DNA of 64,000 bases from Streptomyces mashuensis (GCF_014654785.1 NZ_BNBD01000008.1:186001-250000); one strand, 5' to 3'; positions 33,452-42,976 are shown, counted from the stretch's first letter. The notes: generated by a model not told the origin, from the sequence alone. Numbers and translations are program-made.

Positions 33452-34483
33452 ATGGCACGGGTGCGGATGTCGGACGTCGCCGCCGCTGCCGGGGTGTCGA
33501 CGGCCACGGTGTCGATGGTGCTGAGCGGGGCCGGCAGCGACCGGATCTCGGCACTGACGCAGGCGAAGGTCCGGGAGGCGGCCGAAGCGATCGGCTACGC
33601 ACCCAACTCGGTGGCCCGCAGCCTGCGCACCCGGCGCACCCGCATGATCGGCCTGATCTCCGACACCATCGCCACCACGCCGTTCGCCGGCCGGATGCTC
33701 GCGGGGGCGAACGACGCGGCCCGGGAACACGGCCACCTGGTGGTGCTGGTGGACACCGACGGCGAACGGGCGCAGGAGCGCCGGGCGATCGAGGCGCTGA
33801 CCGGCCAGCAGGTCGATGCGATGGTGTACGCACGGATGTGGCACCAGGTCGTCGACGCCCCGGCGGGCCTGGCCGAGGGCAGCGTCTTCCTGGACTGCCG
33901 TCCCGCTCAGGGGGGCTGGCCGGCCGTGGTGCCCGACGACCGGGAGGGCGGCGTCACGGCGACCCGGGAGCTGGTGGCTGCCGGGCACCGGCGGATCGCC
34001 TACCTCGACGCGCCGCAGGGATCGGGCGCCGTCGCCTCCGCCCTCCGCCACCAGGGCTACCTCCAGGTGCTCGCCGAGGCCGGCATCACCCCCGACCCCG
34101 CCCTGCACGTCCACGGCGAGACCGACGCCGGGGGCGGCAGGGCCGCCGCCGGGAGACTGCTCGACCTGCCGGCCGACCGCCGGCCGACCGGGCTGTTCTG
34201 CTTCAACGACCGGATGGCGATGGGCGCGTACGCCGCGGCCCACCGCCGCGGTCTGCGCATTCCCGAGGACCTGTCGGTCGTCGGCTTCGACGACCAGCAG
34301 TTGATCGCCGCAGACCTCGACCCGCCGCTCACCACCGTCGCCCTGCCGCACTACGAGATGGGGCGCTGGGCGATGGAGGTGGCGCTGCGGGAACGGGCGG
34401 CCGACCCGGCCGCGCCACACCTCATGGAGTGCCCGGTCGTCCGACGGGGCTCCGTGGGTCCGCCGCCGCCACAGGCAGGCTGA
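33452..34483 (+). CDS. LacI family transcriptional repressor
   Basis: A 343-residue LacI/GalR regulator. The N-terminal HTH is MSDVAAAAGVSTATVSMVLSG (residues ~6-26) with hinge region YAPNSVARSLRTRRT. The periplasmic-binding-like sensor domain ends with the usual DLSVVGFDDQQ. It precedes a sugar ABC importer and a fructosidase-like enzyme and presumably represses them until a sugar binds. The preceding palindrome indicates autoregulation; a different repeated site precedes the importer. Confidence 0.9.
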   Translation: MARVRMSDVAAAAGVSTATVSMVLSGAGSDRISALTQAKVREAAEAIGYAPNSVARSLRTRRTRMIGLISDTIATTPFAGRMLAGANDAAREHGHLVVLVDTDGERAQERRAIEALTGQQVDAMVYARMWHQVVDAPAGLAEGSVFLDCRPAQGGWPAVVPDDREGGVTATRELVAAGHRRIAYLDAPQGSGAVASALRHQGYLQVLAEAGITPDPALHVHGETDAGGGRAAAGRLLDLPADRRPTGLFCFNDRMAMGAYAAAHRRGLRIPEDLSVVGFDDQQLIAADLDPPLTTVALPHYEMGRWAMEVALRERAADPAAPHLMECPVVRRGSVGPPPPQAG

Positions 34484-34507
34484 GAGCGGCGGCGGACTCC
34501 TCGCAGT

Positions 34508-34566
34508 ACACGGCAGTTGGCGCTGCCGTCCATCTGGAGAAACCACACGGCAGTTGGCGCTGCCGT
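34508..34566 (+). repeat. Two direct copies of an inverted-repeat element before ABC operon
   Basis: A 22-bp element occurs twice without mismatch (34508-34529 and 34545-34566; 37-bp period). Each copy contains ACGGCAG-N6-CTGCCGT, a 7-bp inverted repeat. The pair lies between lacI and the solute-binding protein start at 34613, where an operator would sit. It differs from the lacI palindrome, so either LacI accepts two site types or another regulator acts here. Confidence 0.75.
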
Positions 34567-34612
34567 TCACTCCGGGGCCGGCTTGGCGGTCGGCCCCGGG
34601 AAGGGACCACCT

Positions 34613-35905
34613 GTGCGTCATCCCCTCGCGATGCTAGCAGCGGCAAGCCTGCTCGGTACGGTCGCGCTGACCGGCTGTGCCAGGGCCGGCCACGACGGCG
34701 CGTCCTCCGGCGGAGGCCCGACCCGGATCACCATGTGGACCCACTCGGCGGGCAATCCCGGCGAACTGGCCGTCCACAAGAAGATCATCGACGACTTCAA
34801 CGGCTCGCAGAGCACGTACAAGGTCGTCCAGCAGAACTTCCCGCAAGGCTCGTACAACGACGCGGTCACCACGGCCGCCGCCGCCCGCAAGCTGCCCTGC
34901 CTGCTCGACGTGGACGGCCCGGCCATGCCCAACTGGGCCTGGTCCGGCTACCTGAAACCGCTCGGCCTGCCCCGCAGCCTCACCGACTCGCTGCTGCCCA
35001 CCGCCGTGGGCCGCTACAAGGGCAAGGTCTACTCGGCCGGCTACTGGGACGCAGCACTGGCGGTCTTCGCCCGCAAGTCCGTGCTGGTGAAGAACAACAT
35101 ACGCATCCCGACCGCCGAACGGCCCTGGAGCCTCGCCGAATTCGACGCCGCCGTCGTCAGACTGAAGGACTCCGGCTACCGGACCCCGCTCGACCTGGGC
35201 GCCGCCGACAAGGGTGAGTGGTGGAGCTACGCCTACTCGCCCATGCTGCAGAGCGCCGGTGGCGACGAGATCGACCGCAACGGCATGAAGACCGCCGAGG
35301 GAGCGCTCAACGGGCCGGAGGCGGTGGCGTTCTTCACCTGGTTCCAGAAGGCGTTCACGAACGGATGGGCCACCAGCAACGGCCCGGTCGGCAACCAAAA
35401 GTTCATCGACGACAAGGTCGCGCTCAGCTACACCGGCGTGTGGAACGCCAAGGACGCCCTGGAAAAAGTCGGCCCGGACCTGCTGATCCTCCCGCCGGTG
35501 GACTTCGGCAACGGCCCGAAGACCGGCGGCGGCTCCTGGCAGTGGGGCATCTCGGCCGGCTGCGGCAAGACCCAGTCCGAAGGGGCACGCGCCTATTTGA
35601 CGTTCAGCTTCCAGGACAAGTACCTCACCCGGTTCGCCGACAACCAGGTCGTCATCCCCGCCACCGCCGGCGCCACCGCCGCCTCCAAGTACTTCGGCCC
35701 CGACGGAAAGCTGCGCCCCTTCGCCGTCCTGTCGCAGAAGTTCGCCGTCCCCCGGCCCGCCACCCCCGCCTACCCGGTGATCTCCGCCCGCTTCGAGAAG
35801 GCCGCCAAGGACATCATGAACGGCGCCGGCGTGAAGCCGGCCCTCGACGCGGCCGTGAAAGCGATCGACAGCGACATCAAGGCCAACAAGGGCTACGCCC
35901 ACTGA
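34613..35905 (+). CDS. ABC sugar importer, solute-binding lipoprotein
   Basis: A 430-residue extracellular binding protein of the carbohydrate uptake-1 type. A 21-residue signal sequence ends in the lipobox LTGC with Cys22, so the mature protein is lipid-anchored outside the membrane. The body starts GPTRITMWTHSAGNPGEL, the usual first strand of cluster-1 sugar binders. The GTG at 34613 follows AAGGGA. Two permeases and a glycosidase-fold enzyme follow. Likely ligand: a fructose-containing or related oligosaccharide, inferred from the last gene. Confidence 0.9.
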   Translation: MRHPLAMLAAASLLGTVALTGCARAGHDGASSGGGPTRITMWTHSAGNPGELAVHKKIIDDFNGSQSTYKVVQQNFPQGSYNDAVTTAAAARKLPCLLDVDGPAMPNWAWSGYLKPLGLPRSLTDSLLPTAVGRYKGKVYSAGYWDAALAVFARKSVLVKNNIRIPTAERPWSLAEFDAAVVRLKDSGYRTPLDLGAADKGEWWSYAYSPMLQSAGGDEIDRNGMKTAEGALNGPEAVAFFTWFQKAFTNGWATSNGPVGNQKFIDDKVALSYTGVWNAKDALEKVGPDLLILPPVDFGNGPKTGGGSWQWGISAGCGKTQSEGARAYLTFSFQDKYLTRFADNQVVIPATAGATAASKYFGPDGKLRPFAVLSQKFAVPRPATPAYPVISARFEKAAKDIMNGAGVKPALDAAVKAIDSDIKANKGYAH

Positions 35906-35968
35906 CGCACCGGCGAGCGGTGGACAGACGGCATCCGTGCAGGCCTGCCACCGGAAAGGCGTGACCTC

Positions 35969-36958
35969 ATGACGGCGACCCTGCGCCTCGACCCCCCGGC
36001 CGACCCCGGCCACAACGCCCCACCCCCCGGGACCGCGATCCCGAACGCTCCTGCCGTACGGCGCCGGAAGCGGCCCGGTGCCGCCCGTCGCGGCGAGGCC
36101 AGGGCCGGCCTGGCCATGGCCCTCCCGGCCGTGCTCCTGCTCCTGGCCTTCCTGATCGTGCCGGTCCTGCTGGGCTTCGCCCTGTCCTTCACCAACGCCA
36201 GGCTGGTCTCCCCCGAGCCGCCGCGTTTCGTCGGCCTCGACAACTTCGTCCGGGCGTTCACCCTCGACCCGGTGTTCTTCCGCTCCGCGCTCAACACCTT
36301 CGCCTTCGCGGCCGTGGTGGTACCGCTGCAGGCCGGGTTCGGACTGTTCCTGGCGCTGCTGGTCAACCAGAGGATCCGCGGCGTCACCGCGTTCCGGGTG
36401 ATCTTCTTCATCCCGGTGGTGACCTCGATCGTCGTCGTCTCGATCCTGTGGAAGTTCATGTACCAGCCGGACGGCCTGGTGAACTCCCTCATCGACTCGA
36501 TCACCTTCGGCGCCTGGCAGGGCACCGCGTGGCTGAACAACCCCAGCACCGCCCTGTCCGCCATCATCGTGCTGTCGGTCTGGCAGGCCGTCGGCTTCCA
36601 CATGCTGATCTGGCTGTCCGGCCTGCAGACCGTCCCGGAAGAGCTCTACGAGGCCGCCCGGATGGACGGTGCGGGGGTGTGGCGGCAGTTCAGGGACGTG
36701 ACCTGGCCGTGCCTGCGCCCGACCAGGATCTTCGTCCTCGTCACCATCACCATCGCCGCGCTCGGCCTGTTCGTCCAGATCGACGTGATGACCCAGGGCG
36801 GCCCGGTCGACTCCACCACGACGCTGGTCCACCACGCCGTGGTCACCGGCTACCGACAGCAGCAGACCGGCTATGGCTCCGCCCTCTCGCTGATCTTCTT
36901 CGTGCTCGTGCTCGCCGTCTCGCTGATCCAGCGCCACCTCACCCGCGACAAGGACTGA
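35969..36958 (+). CDS. ABC sugar importer permease (MalF type)
   Basis: A 329-residue inner-membrane permease with about six helices after a Pro-rich, basic N terminus of ~45 residues. The EAA loop that contacts the ATPase is EELYEAARMDGAGVWRQFRDVTWP at about residues 225-248. It pairs with the next gene. No ATP-binding protein is encoded here; Streptomyces sugar importers often share the MsiK ATPase from elsewhere, which probably applies. Confidence 0.92.
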   Translation: MTATLRLDPPADPGHNAPPPGTAIPNAPAVRRRKRPGAARRGEARAGLAMALPAVLLLLAFLIVPVLLGFALSFTNARLVSPEPPRFVGLDNFVRAFTLDPVFFRSALNTFAFAAVVVPLQAGFGLFLALLVNQRIRGVTAFRVIFFIPVVTSIVVVSILWKFMYQPDGLVNSLIDSITFGAWQGTAWLNNPSTALSAIIVLSVWQAVGFHMLIWLSGLQTVPEELYEAARMDGAGVWRQFRDVTWPCLRPTRIFVLVTITIAALGLFVQIDVMTQGGPVDSTTTLVHHAVVTGYRQQQTGYGSALSLIFFVLVLAVSLIQRHLTRDKD

Positions 36959-36961
36959 CCC

Positions 36962-37885
36962 ATGGCCGAAAGCCCAGGCGCGCCGCCGGCGCGCACCGGC
37001 ACGAGCGAGCAGCAGTTGCGCCGGCGCCGCCGCGCGTGGTCCTACCTGGCACTGACCGGGCTCGCCGCGTTCTTCCTGTTCCCCCTGGTGTTCATGTTCA
37101 TCTCCAGCCTCAAGCCGGACGGGCAACTGCTCTCCGACATCGGCAGCTGGCGCGCCTTCCTCCCGGTCGGCGACATCAGCCTGGACAACTACAGCGCCGT
37201 CTTCGGCCGGGTCCCGGTCGGCCGGTTCCTGCTGAACTCGCTGCTGGTCACCGCCGCGGTGGTGGTGCTCGGCCTGGTGGTCAACTCGATGGCCGGCTTC
37301 GCCCTGTCCCGGCTGCGCTGGCGCGGCCGGGGACTGGTGACGGGCATCGTCGTCGCCACGCTGATCGTCCCGTTCGAGACGATCGCGGTGCCGCTGGTGT
37401 ACTGGGTCGCCCACCTGCCGATCGTGTTCTTCCAGGACGGCGTCCCGGTGTGGGACATCGGCTGGCTCGACAGCTACCAGGTGCAGATCATCCCCTTCGT
37501 CGCGAACGCCTTCTCCATTTTCCTGTTCCGCCAGTACTTCTCCACCATCCCGGTCTCGATCGACGAGGCCGCCCGGATCGACGGCGCCGGCTGGTTCACC
37601 ATCTACCGCAGGATCGCCGTGCCGCTGTCCGGGCCGGCGTTCGCCACGGTGGCGGTCCTGACCTTCCTGCCCGCCTGGAACCAGTACCTGTGGCCGGCCA
37701 TGGTGGTCCAGGACGAGAAGCTGCGCCCCGTCATGGTGGGCATGCAGTACTTCTTCCAGGACAACCCGGCCTGGGGCGAGGTCATGGCGTACACGTCGAT
37801 GATCACGCTTCCGGTGCTGGTGGTCTTCCTCGCCTTCCAGCGCGCCTTCGTCAGCAGCGTCGCCGCCAGCGGCGTCAAGGGCTGA
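36962..37885 (+). CDS. ABC sugar importer permease (MalG type)
   Basis: A 307-residue permease, six membrane helices, with the EAA loop SIDEAARIDGAGWFTIYRRIAVP at about residues 200-222. It begins 3 bp after the previous stop, so translation is coupled. It forms the channel together with the MalF-type partner. Confidence 0.92.
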   Translation: MAESPGAPPARTGTSEQQLRRRRRAWSYLALTGLAAFFLFPLVFMFISSLKPDGQLLSDIGSWRAFLPVGDISLDNYSAVFGRVPVGRFLLNSLLVTAAVVVLGLVVNSMAGFALSRLRWRGRGLVTGIVVATLIVPFETIAVPLVYWVAHLPIVFFQDGVPVWDIGWLDSYQVQIIPFVANAFSIFLFRQYFSTIPVSIDEAARIDGAGWFTIYRRIAVPLSGPAFATVAVLTFLPAWNQYLWPAMVVQDEKLRPVMVGMQYFFQDNPAWGEVMAYTSMITLPVLVVFLAFQRAFVSSVAASGVKG

Positions 37886-37974
37886 CCCGGGCGCACCCCA
37901 CCCCCTTCGATCCCCTCCACCGGCCCCGCCGCCCGCCGCGGTCAGGGCCCGCGAGGCCTGCCCGAAAGGCCGAC

Positions 37975-38976
37975 ATGTTCACGCTGCCCGACTCCTGGGT
38001 CTGGGATTTCTGGTTCGCCGACGACGGCGCACAGCACCACCTCTTCTTCCTCCACGCCTCCCGCGCCCTGCACGACCCCGAGGCCCGGCACTACCGCGCC
38101 TCCATCGGTCACGCCGTCTCGACCGACCTGACGCACTGGACCCGCGTCCCCGACGCCCTCGTCCGCGCCGACGCCCCCGCCTTCGACGACCTCGCCACCT
38201 GGACCGGCTCGGTGGTCCGCCACCCCGACGGCACCTGGTTCCTCTTCTACACCGGAGCCACGCGCGCCGGTGACGGCAGGAACGTCCAACGGATCGGCTA
38301 CGCCACCTCCACCGACCTGACCACCTGGCACAAGGCCGGCACGAACCCGGTGCTGAGCGCCGATCCCGCCTGGTACGAGACCCTCGACAGCGGCCAGTGG
38401 CACGACGAGGCGTTCCGCGACCCGTGGGTGTTCCCCGACCCCGACGGCGACGGCTGGCACATGCTGATCACCGCCCGGGCCACCACCGGCCCGGCCTTCG
38501 AACGCGGGGTGGTCGGCCACGCCGTCTCCGCCGACCTGCGGAACTGGCGGTTGCGGCCCCCGCTGTCCGCGCCCGCCGCGCACGGCTTCGGACAGCTGGA
38601 GGTCCTCCAGACGGAGGTCGTCGACGGCAAGCCCCTGCTGCTCTTCTCCTGCCTCGCCGAGCACGCGTCCGGCAGCCGCCGGGCCGGCGGCACCCGCGGC
38701 GGCATCTGGGCCGCCCCGGCCGAGAGCCTGCTGGGGCCGTTCGGCATCGACGCCGCCCAGCAGGTCACCGACGACCGCTACTACAGCGGCAAACTGGTCC
38801 GCCGGCGCGACGGGGCCTGGGTGCTGATGGGCTTCCACCACACCGGGCCCGACGGCAGCTTCACCGGGGGTGTGAGCGACCCGATGCCGGTGTCCTGGGA
38901 CGGACGCCGGCTGACCGTCGACGGCCTGCCCGGTCCCGCCGGACACGCATCCACGGCGGCGGCCCCGGCCGGCTGA
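37975..38976 (+). CDS. GH32/GH68-like five-bladed beta-propeller glycosidase
   Basis: A 333-residue cytoplasmic enzyme (no signal peptide) of the GH-J/GH-F beta-fructosidase type. The nucleophile region is WVWDFWF with Asp11, the transition-state stabiliser is RDP with Asp149, and the acid/base candidate is Glu209 in GQLEVLQ. It likely cleaves a fructoside such as sucrose or a short fructan imported by the upstream ABC system. It is shorter than classic GH32 because the C-terminal beta-sandwich is missing. CGAAAGG precedes the ATG. Confidence 0.8.
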   Translation: MFTLPDSWVWDFWFADDGAQHHLFFLHASRALHDPEARHYRASIGHAVSTDLTHWTRVPDALVRADAPAFDDLATWTGSVVRHPDGTWFLFYTGATRAGDGRNVQRIGYATSTDLTTWHKAGTNPVLSADPAWYETLDSGQWHDEAFRDPWVFPDPDGDGWHMLITARATTGPAFERGVVGHAVSADLRNWRLRPPLSAPAAHGFGQLEVLQTEVVDGKPLLLFSCLAEHASGSRRAGGTRGGIWAAPAESLLGPFGIDAAQQVTDDRYYSGKLVRRRDGAWVLMGFHHTGPDGSFTGGVSDPMPVSWDGRRLTVDGLPGPAGHASTAAAPAG

Positions 38977-39030
38977 GCCGTTGTCCCTCCGACGTTCCGC
39001 GTCGGGCGGGACCGCACGCCCGCCGCTCCC

Positions 39031-39945
39031 CTACTCCCCCATGAGCAGCACGACCTTGCCCCGGCCGTGCCCCGTCTCCACGTCCCGCTGGGCGTCGGCC
39101 GCCCGCTCCAGGGGGTACGTCGCCCGGACGTGCCAGGTGAGTTCGCCGCGCGCGTACCGCTCCGCGAGCCCGGCCAGCCGGGCCGCCGACCGCGTGGGCG
39201 GCGTCACCCGTACCCCGGCCTCCGCCGCCCGGTCGTGCTCGACCAGCGTGAGGATGCGGTCGCGGGCCACGCCCAGGCGGAGGGACAGGTCGAACGCGGC
39301 TCCGCCGGCACCGTCCAGCACCGCGTCGACCCCGTCCGGCGCCAGCGCCTCGATGCGTTCGCGCAGCCCCTCCCCGTAGGCGACGGGCAGGGCGCCCAGC
39401 GCGGCGAGGTGGGCGTGGTTCTCCTCGCGGGCGGTGCCGATGACGGTGGCCCCGGCCGCCCGTGCCAGCTGGACGGCCGCGGTGCCCACCGAACCGGCGG
39501 CGCCGTGCACGAGGAGGACCTCGCCGGGGCCGGGGGCCAGCTCGCCCAGGGCGATGTGCGCCGTCTGCATGCCCGCCGTGAAACCGCCCGCGACCTCCCA
39601 CGGCATGGCGGCCGGCTTGCGGGCGAGCTGGTCCGCCGGCCATATCGCCAGTTCCGCGTACCCGCCGAGCTGCCCGAAGCCCAGTACCTCGTCGCCCGGC
39701 GCCCACGCGGTGACGTCCGGCCCCACCTGGTCGACGACGCCCGCGATCTCGTTGCCGGGGATGCGGGGCAGCGGGCCCGCGCCGGGCGGCGTCCAGCCGG
39801 CGCGGATCGCCACGTCGTACGGCTGCACGCCCGCCGCCCGCACCCTGACCCGCACCTGTCCCGGGCCCGGCTGGGGCTCCCCGATCTCCTCCAGCCGCAG
39901 GACCTCCGGGCCCCCGGGCTCGTGGAACAGCACCGCTCGCGCCAT
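39031..39945 (-). CDS. Zinc-independent quinone oxidoreductase-like MDR enzyme
   Basis: A 304-residue medium-chain dehydrogenase/reductase. GNEIAGVVDQVGPDV lies near residue 45 and the NAD(P)H loop LLVHGAAGSVGTAAVQLARAAGA near residues 143-165. The catalytic zinc ligands of alcohol dehydrogenases are absent, as in quinone oxidoreductases, so it probably reduces quinones or enones with NADPH. It lies directly downstream of the LAL regulator on the same strand, with a strong palindrome between them. Confidence 0.87.
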   Translation of the reverse strand: MARAVLFHEPGGPEVLRLEEIGEPQPGPGQVRVRVRAAGVQPYDVAIRAGWTPPGAGPLPRIPGNEIAGVVDQVGPDVTAWAPGDEVLGFGQLGGYAELAIWPADQLARKPAAMPWEVAGGFTAGMQTAHIALGELAPGPGEVLLVHGAAGSVGTAAVQLARAAGATVIGTAREENHAHLAALGALPVAYGEGLRERIEALAPDGVDAVLDGAGGAAFDLSLRLGVARDRILTLVEHDRAAEAGVRVTPPTRSAARLAGLAERYARGELTWHVRATYPLERAADAQRDVETGHGRGKVVLLMGE

Positions 39946-40020
39946 GGTCTGTCAGCTCCTTCCGTAGCCGCCGTGTCGTGCCGTGTGCACGGTGACGACG
40001 CTAGGCGGCTGCGGGCGGCG

Positions 40021-40047
40021 GGGAATCCGTAGCGCTACGGGGTTCCC
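40021..40047. promoter_or_regulatory. Palindrome upstream of oxidoreductase gene
   Basis: The perfect 14-bp palindrome CCGTAGCGCTACGG (40027-40040) is flanked by GGGAA and TTCCC arms. It overlaps the LAL gene stop and lies about 80-95 bp upstream of the minus-strand oxidoreductase start. CCGTAG/CTACGG half-sites recur in the LAL promoter region (42918-42940), so it may be a regulator site; as a folded RNA it could also act as a terminator. Confidence 0.5.
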
Positions 40048-42896
40048 TGGTCCTTCAGCGTGGCGAGTTCGCGGCGCGAGCCGATGCCGAGCTTCGGGTA
40101 CGCCTTGTAGAGGTGGTACTCGACCGTGCGGGGGCTGAGGAACAGGCGCGCGGCGATGTCCCGGTTCGTGGTGCCGGCCGCGGCCAGGCGGACCACCGCG
40201 CGTTCCTGCGCGGTGAGCACCGCGAACGGGTCCGCGGGCGCGGCGGGCGCCGACGGCGCGGTGTCGCCCACCGCCCGCAGCTCGGCGCGGGCCCGCTCGG
40301 CCCACGGCGCGGCGCCCAGGCGCTCGAACGTCTCGTGGGCGTGCCGCAGCAGCGGGCGGGCCTCGGTGCGCCGACGGGCGCGCCGCAGCCACTCGCCGTA
40401 CAACAGCTGCGTCCGTGCCTCCTCGAACGGCCGGGCGGCGGCGCGGTGGTGGCCGAGGGCCGCCGCGAACCGTTCGCCGGCCCGTTCCCCGGGCCCGGTC
40501 AGGGCGGCGCAGCGGAGGGCGACGGCCTGCGCCCAGGGCTGTCCGGTCGCCCCGGCCCAGGCGGTGAAGGCTGCCAGGGGTGCCGTGGCCCGTTCCGGGA
40601 CGCCGGCGCGGACGGCGGCTTCCACGAGGTCCCCGGTGGCGGGCAGCAGGGCGGCCGCGGCGGGGGCGCCGGCCCGGCGGGCGTCCTCCAGCCGGAGCAG
40701 CGCGCGCTCGTGGCGGCCCTGTCCGAGGTCGAGGAGGGCGAGCGTGGCCGGGCCCGACGCGCCCGTGGGGTCGCCGGTGACGCCGGCCGCCCGGTCCAGC
40801 GCGGCCCGGCAGCCCTCGTCGTCGCCCGCCAGGGCGGCCGTACGGGCCGCGATCCGGGCGGCGACGGCCGTGAGCCGGCGGGCGGGGTGGGGGCCGGTGG
40901 CGGCCGCGACGCCGGCCAGGGAACCGGCGGTGGCCTCGGCCTCGGCGGCGATCGCGGCGGCGGCGTCGGGGCGGCCTCGGGTGAGGTGGGCCTGGGCGAG
41001 GGTGTGGAGCACTTCGGGTAGCGACAGCACGGTGCTGCGCTCGCGGCAGCGGGCCGCTTCGGCCGTGGCGAGGGCGAGCACGGCGTCGTCGTCGCCGAGC
41101 AGGACGGCGCAGTCGGCCGCCAGCAGCCGCACGAGGTGGGAGCCGGGGTTGTGGTGCAGTACGTCCGTCACGAAGGCGCGCAGGGCCGCGAGGGACGCGG
41201 CGAGTCCGTCCGGTACGGGGGCCGGTACGGCGGTGCCGCCGGTCTCCTCCGCTGTGCGCAGTGCGGCGGCCAGCTGTGCCATGGCGCCGGGCGCCGTTGT
41301 CTCCCGCCGGGCCGGCCGGACCCGGCCGGCGACGTCCGCGACCCGGTGGACGAGCACGGCGTCGCCGGCGGACCACGCGCTGCGGGCGGCGAGCACCAGC
41401 AGCGACACGGCGGTGGGCGTGTCGTGCTCCAGGAGGGGTTCGGCGTGGTCGAGCAGCAGGCAGGCCGCCGTACGGGGGTGGCCGCCGACGTCCTCGACGG
41501 CGGCCCGCACCATGGCGAGCAGGCCGCGTACCCCGGGGTCCTCGGTCAGTTCCGCGGCCTGGCGTGCCAGCTGCCCGGCCTCGGCGACCCGGCCGGTGGT
41601 CACGGCCACCTGGGCGGCCGACAGCAGCCGGCGGGCGCGGTCGGCGGGGCGCGGGCTGAGCCCGGCGGCGCGCCGGGCGGCGGCCGCGGACGCGGCGAAC
41701 GCGCCGCGCCGCCAGGCCGATTCGGCGGCTGCTTCGAGGCGGGCGGCCACGTCCTCGTCCGGTCCGGGGGCGGCGGCGGCCCGGTGCCATGCGGCACGGT
41801 CGGGTTCGCCGCCCGCCTCCTCCTGGACGCGGGCCAGCGCCTGGTGGGCGGCGACGCGGTCGCGGGGGTCGGCTCCCTGGTAGGCGGCCGCGCGGACCAG
41901 GGGGTGCCGGAAGTGGACGGCGGTGCTGGTGAGGGTGACGAGACCGGCGCGTTCCGCGGCGGGCAGCGCGTCGTCGCCGGCGCCGAGGGCACGGGCCGCC
42001 TCCCGTATCTCGCCGGGGTGACCGCCGCCCGCGGCGGCCGCGACGAGCAGGGCGGTACGGGCCTCCGGCAGGTCCTCGATACGGGCCCGGTAGGCGGCCA
42101 GGAGGCGGCCGGGGACGGGGAGTTCGCAGGGCAGGGGCGCGCGGCCGGCGCGCTGGTCGGCGGTGAGCGCGCGGACCGACTCGACGAGGGAGAGGGGGTG
42201 CCCGGCGGACTGGTCGAGGAGGCGGGTGCGGACGGCCGGGTCCAGGCCGGGCGCGCGGTCGTCCAGCAGCCGCCCCGCCGCGTCGGGGGTGAGGGCGGCC
42301 GGCCGCACCTGGGGCACGCCGGGCAGGTCGAGCGGGTCGGGCAGGCCCGGGGCGGGGTCCGCCGCCGGGGCGCCGGGCAGGCCGTCGCGGGCGGCGAGGA
42401 GGAGCGCGACCGGTTCGTCGCCGAGCCGGCGCGCCACGAACAGCAGGGCCTCGGCCGAGGAGGGGTCGAGCCACTGCACGTCGTCGACCAGGCACAGCAC
42501 GGGCTGTTCGGCGGCCAGGTCGGAGAGCAGGGTGAGCACCGCGAGCCCGGTGCGGAACCGGTCGTCGGGCGACGCCTCGTCCAGGCCGAACGCGCCGCGC
42601 AGTGCGCGCGCCTGGGGCGCGGGGAGGGCGGCGAGGCGGGCCGCGGTCAGGACCGGGCGGAGCAGCAGGTGCAGGGCGGCGAACGGCAGGACGGCCTCCG
42701 CCTCCGTCCCGGTGGCCCGCAGGACCCGTACGTCGCTGCCGGCGGTGCGGGCGCGGCGCGCGGCCTCGTCGAGCAGTTCGGTCTTGCCGATGCCGGCCGG
42801 GCCGCGGAGCAGCAGGGCGCCTCCGTGGCCCGCCCACGCGCGGGCCAGCAGCCCTGCGACCGCCGCCTCTTCGGCCTCCCGTCCGTGGAGCACCAC
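40035..42896 (-). CDS. LuxR family LAL-type transcriptional regulator
   Basis: A 953-residue large ATP-binding LuxR regulator. Walker A is GPAGIGKT at residues 32-39, and Walker B is VLCLVDDVQWLDPSS near 140. A long helical TPR-like middle part follows. The C-terminal LuxR HTH spans about residues 885-945 (LTAQERAVVRLAAAGTTNRDI, FLSPRTVEYHLYKAYPKLGIGSR). LAL proteins are pathway activators that respond to ligands or ATP state. It is divergent from a flavoprotein gene 80 bp away and upstream of an oxidoreductase; these are its probable targets. Confidence 0.92.
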   Translation of the reverse strand: MVLHGREAEEAAVAGLLARAWAGHGGALLLRGPAGIGKTELLDEAARRARTAGSDVRVLRATGTEAEAVLPFAALHLLLRPVLTAARLAALPAPQARALRGAFGLDEASPDDRFRTGLAVLTLLSDLAAEQPVLCLVDDVQWLDPSSAEALLFVARRLGDEPVALLLAARDGLPGAPAADPAPGLPDPLDLPGVPQVRPAALTPDAAGRLLDDRAPGLDPAVRTRLLDQSAGHPLSLVESVRALTADQRAGRAPLPCELPVPGRLLAAYRARIEDLPEARTALLVAAAAGGGHPGEIREAARALGAGDDALPAAERAGLVTLTSTAVHFRHPLVRAAAYQGADPRDRVAAHQALARVQEEAGGEPDRAAWHRAAAAPGPDEDVAARLEAAAESAWRRGAFAASAAAARRAAGLSPRPADRARRLLSAAQVAVTTGRVAEAGQLARQAAELTEDPGVRGLLAMVRAAVEDVGGHPRTAACLLLDHAEPLLEHDTPTAVSLLVLAARSAWSAGDAVLVHRVADVAGRVRPARRETTAPGAMAQLAAALRTAEETGGTAVPAPVPDGLAASLAALRAFVTDVLHHNPGSHLVRLLAADCAVLLGDDDAVLALATAEAARCRERSTVLSLPEVLHTLAQAHLTRGRPDAAAAIAAEAEATAGSLAGVAAATGPHPARRLTAVAARIAARTAALAGDDEGCRAALDRAAGVTGDPTGASGPATLALLDLGQGRHERALLRLEDARRAGAPAAAALLPATGDLVEAAVRAGVPERATAPLAAFTAWAGATGQPWAQAVALRCAALTGPGERAGERFAAALGHHRAAARPFEEARTQLLYGEWLRRARRRTEARPLLRHAHETFERLGAAPWAERARAELRAVGDTAPSAPAAPADPFAVLTAQERAVVRLAAAGTTNRDIAARLFLSPRTVEYHLYKAYPKLGIGSRRELATLKDQGTP

Positions 42897-42917
42897 GCCG
42901 TCCGCCCTCCCTTGTCC

Positions 42918-42940
42918 CCGTAGTCCTGGTAGTCCTACGG
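42918..42940. promoter_or_regulatory. CCGTAG inverted repeat in LAL/flavoprotein promoter region
   Basis: CCGTAG (42918-42923) and CTACGG (42935-42940) form an inverted repeat spaced by 11 bp, with an internal direct repeat of GTAGTCCT. It sits in the 80-bp gap between the divergent LAL regulator and flavoprotein genes and shares half-sites with the 40027 palindrome. Confidence 0.5.
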
Positions 42941-42976
42941 ATTCGCCTCCGACCAGGGAAGACTACGTTCTGTCCC

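Noticed and set aside
39031..39945. Zinc alcohol dehydrogenase
   Set aside because: The catalytic and structural zinc cysteines are absent; it fits the quinone oxidoreductase branch.
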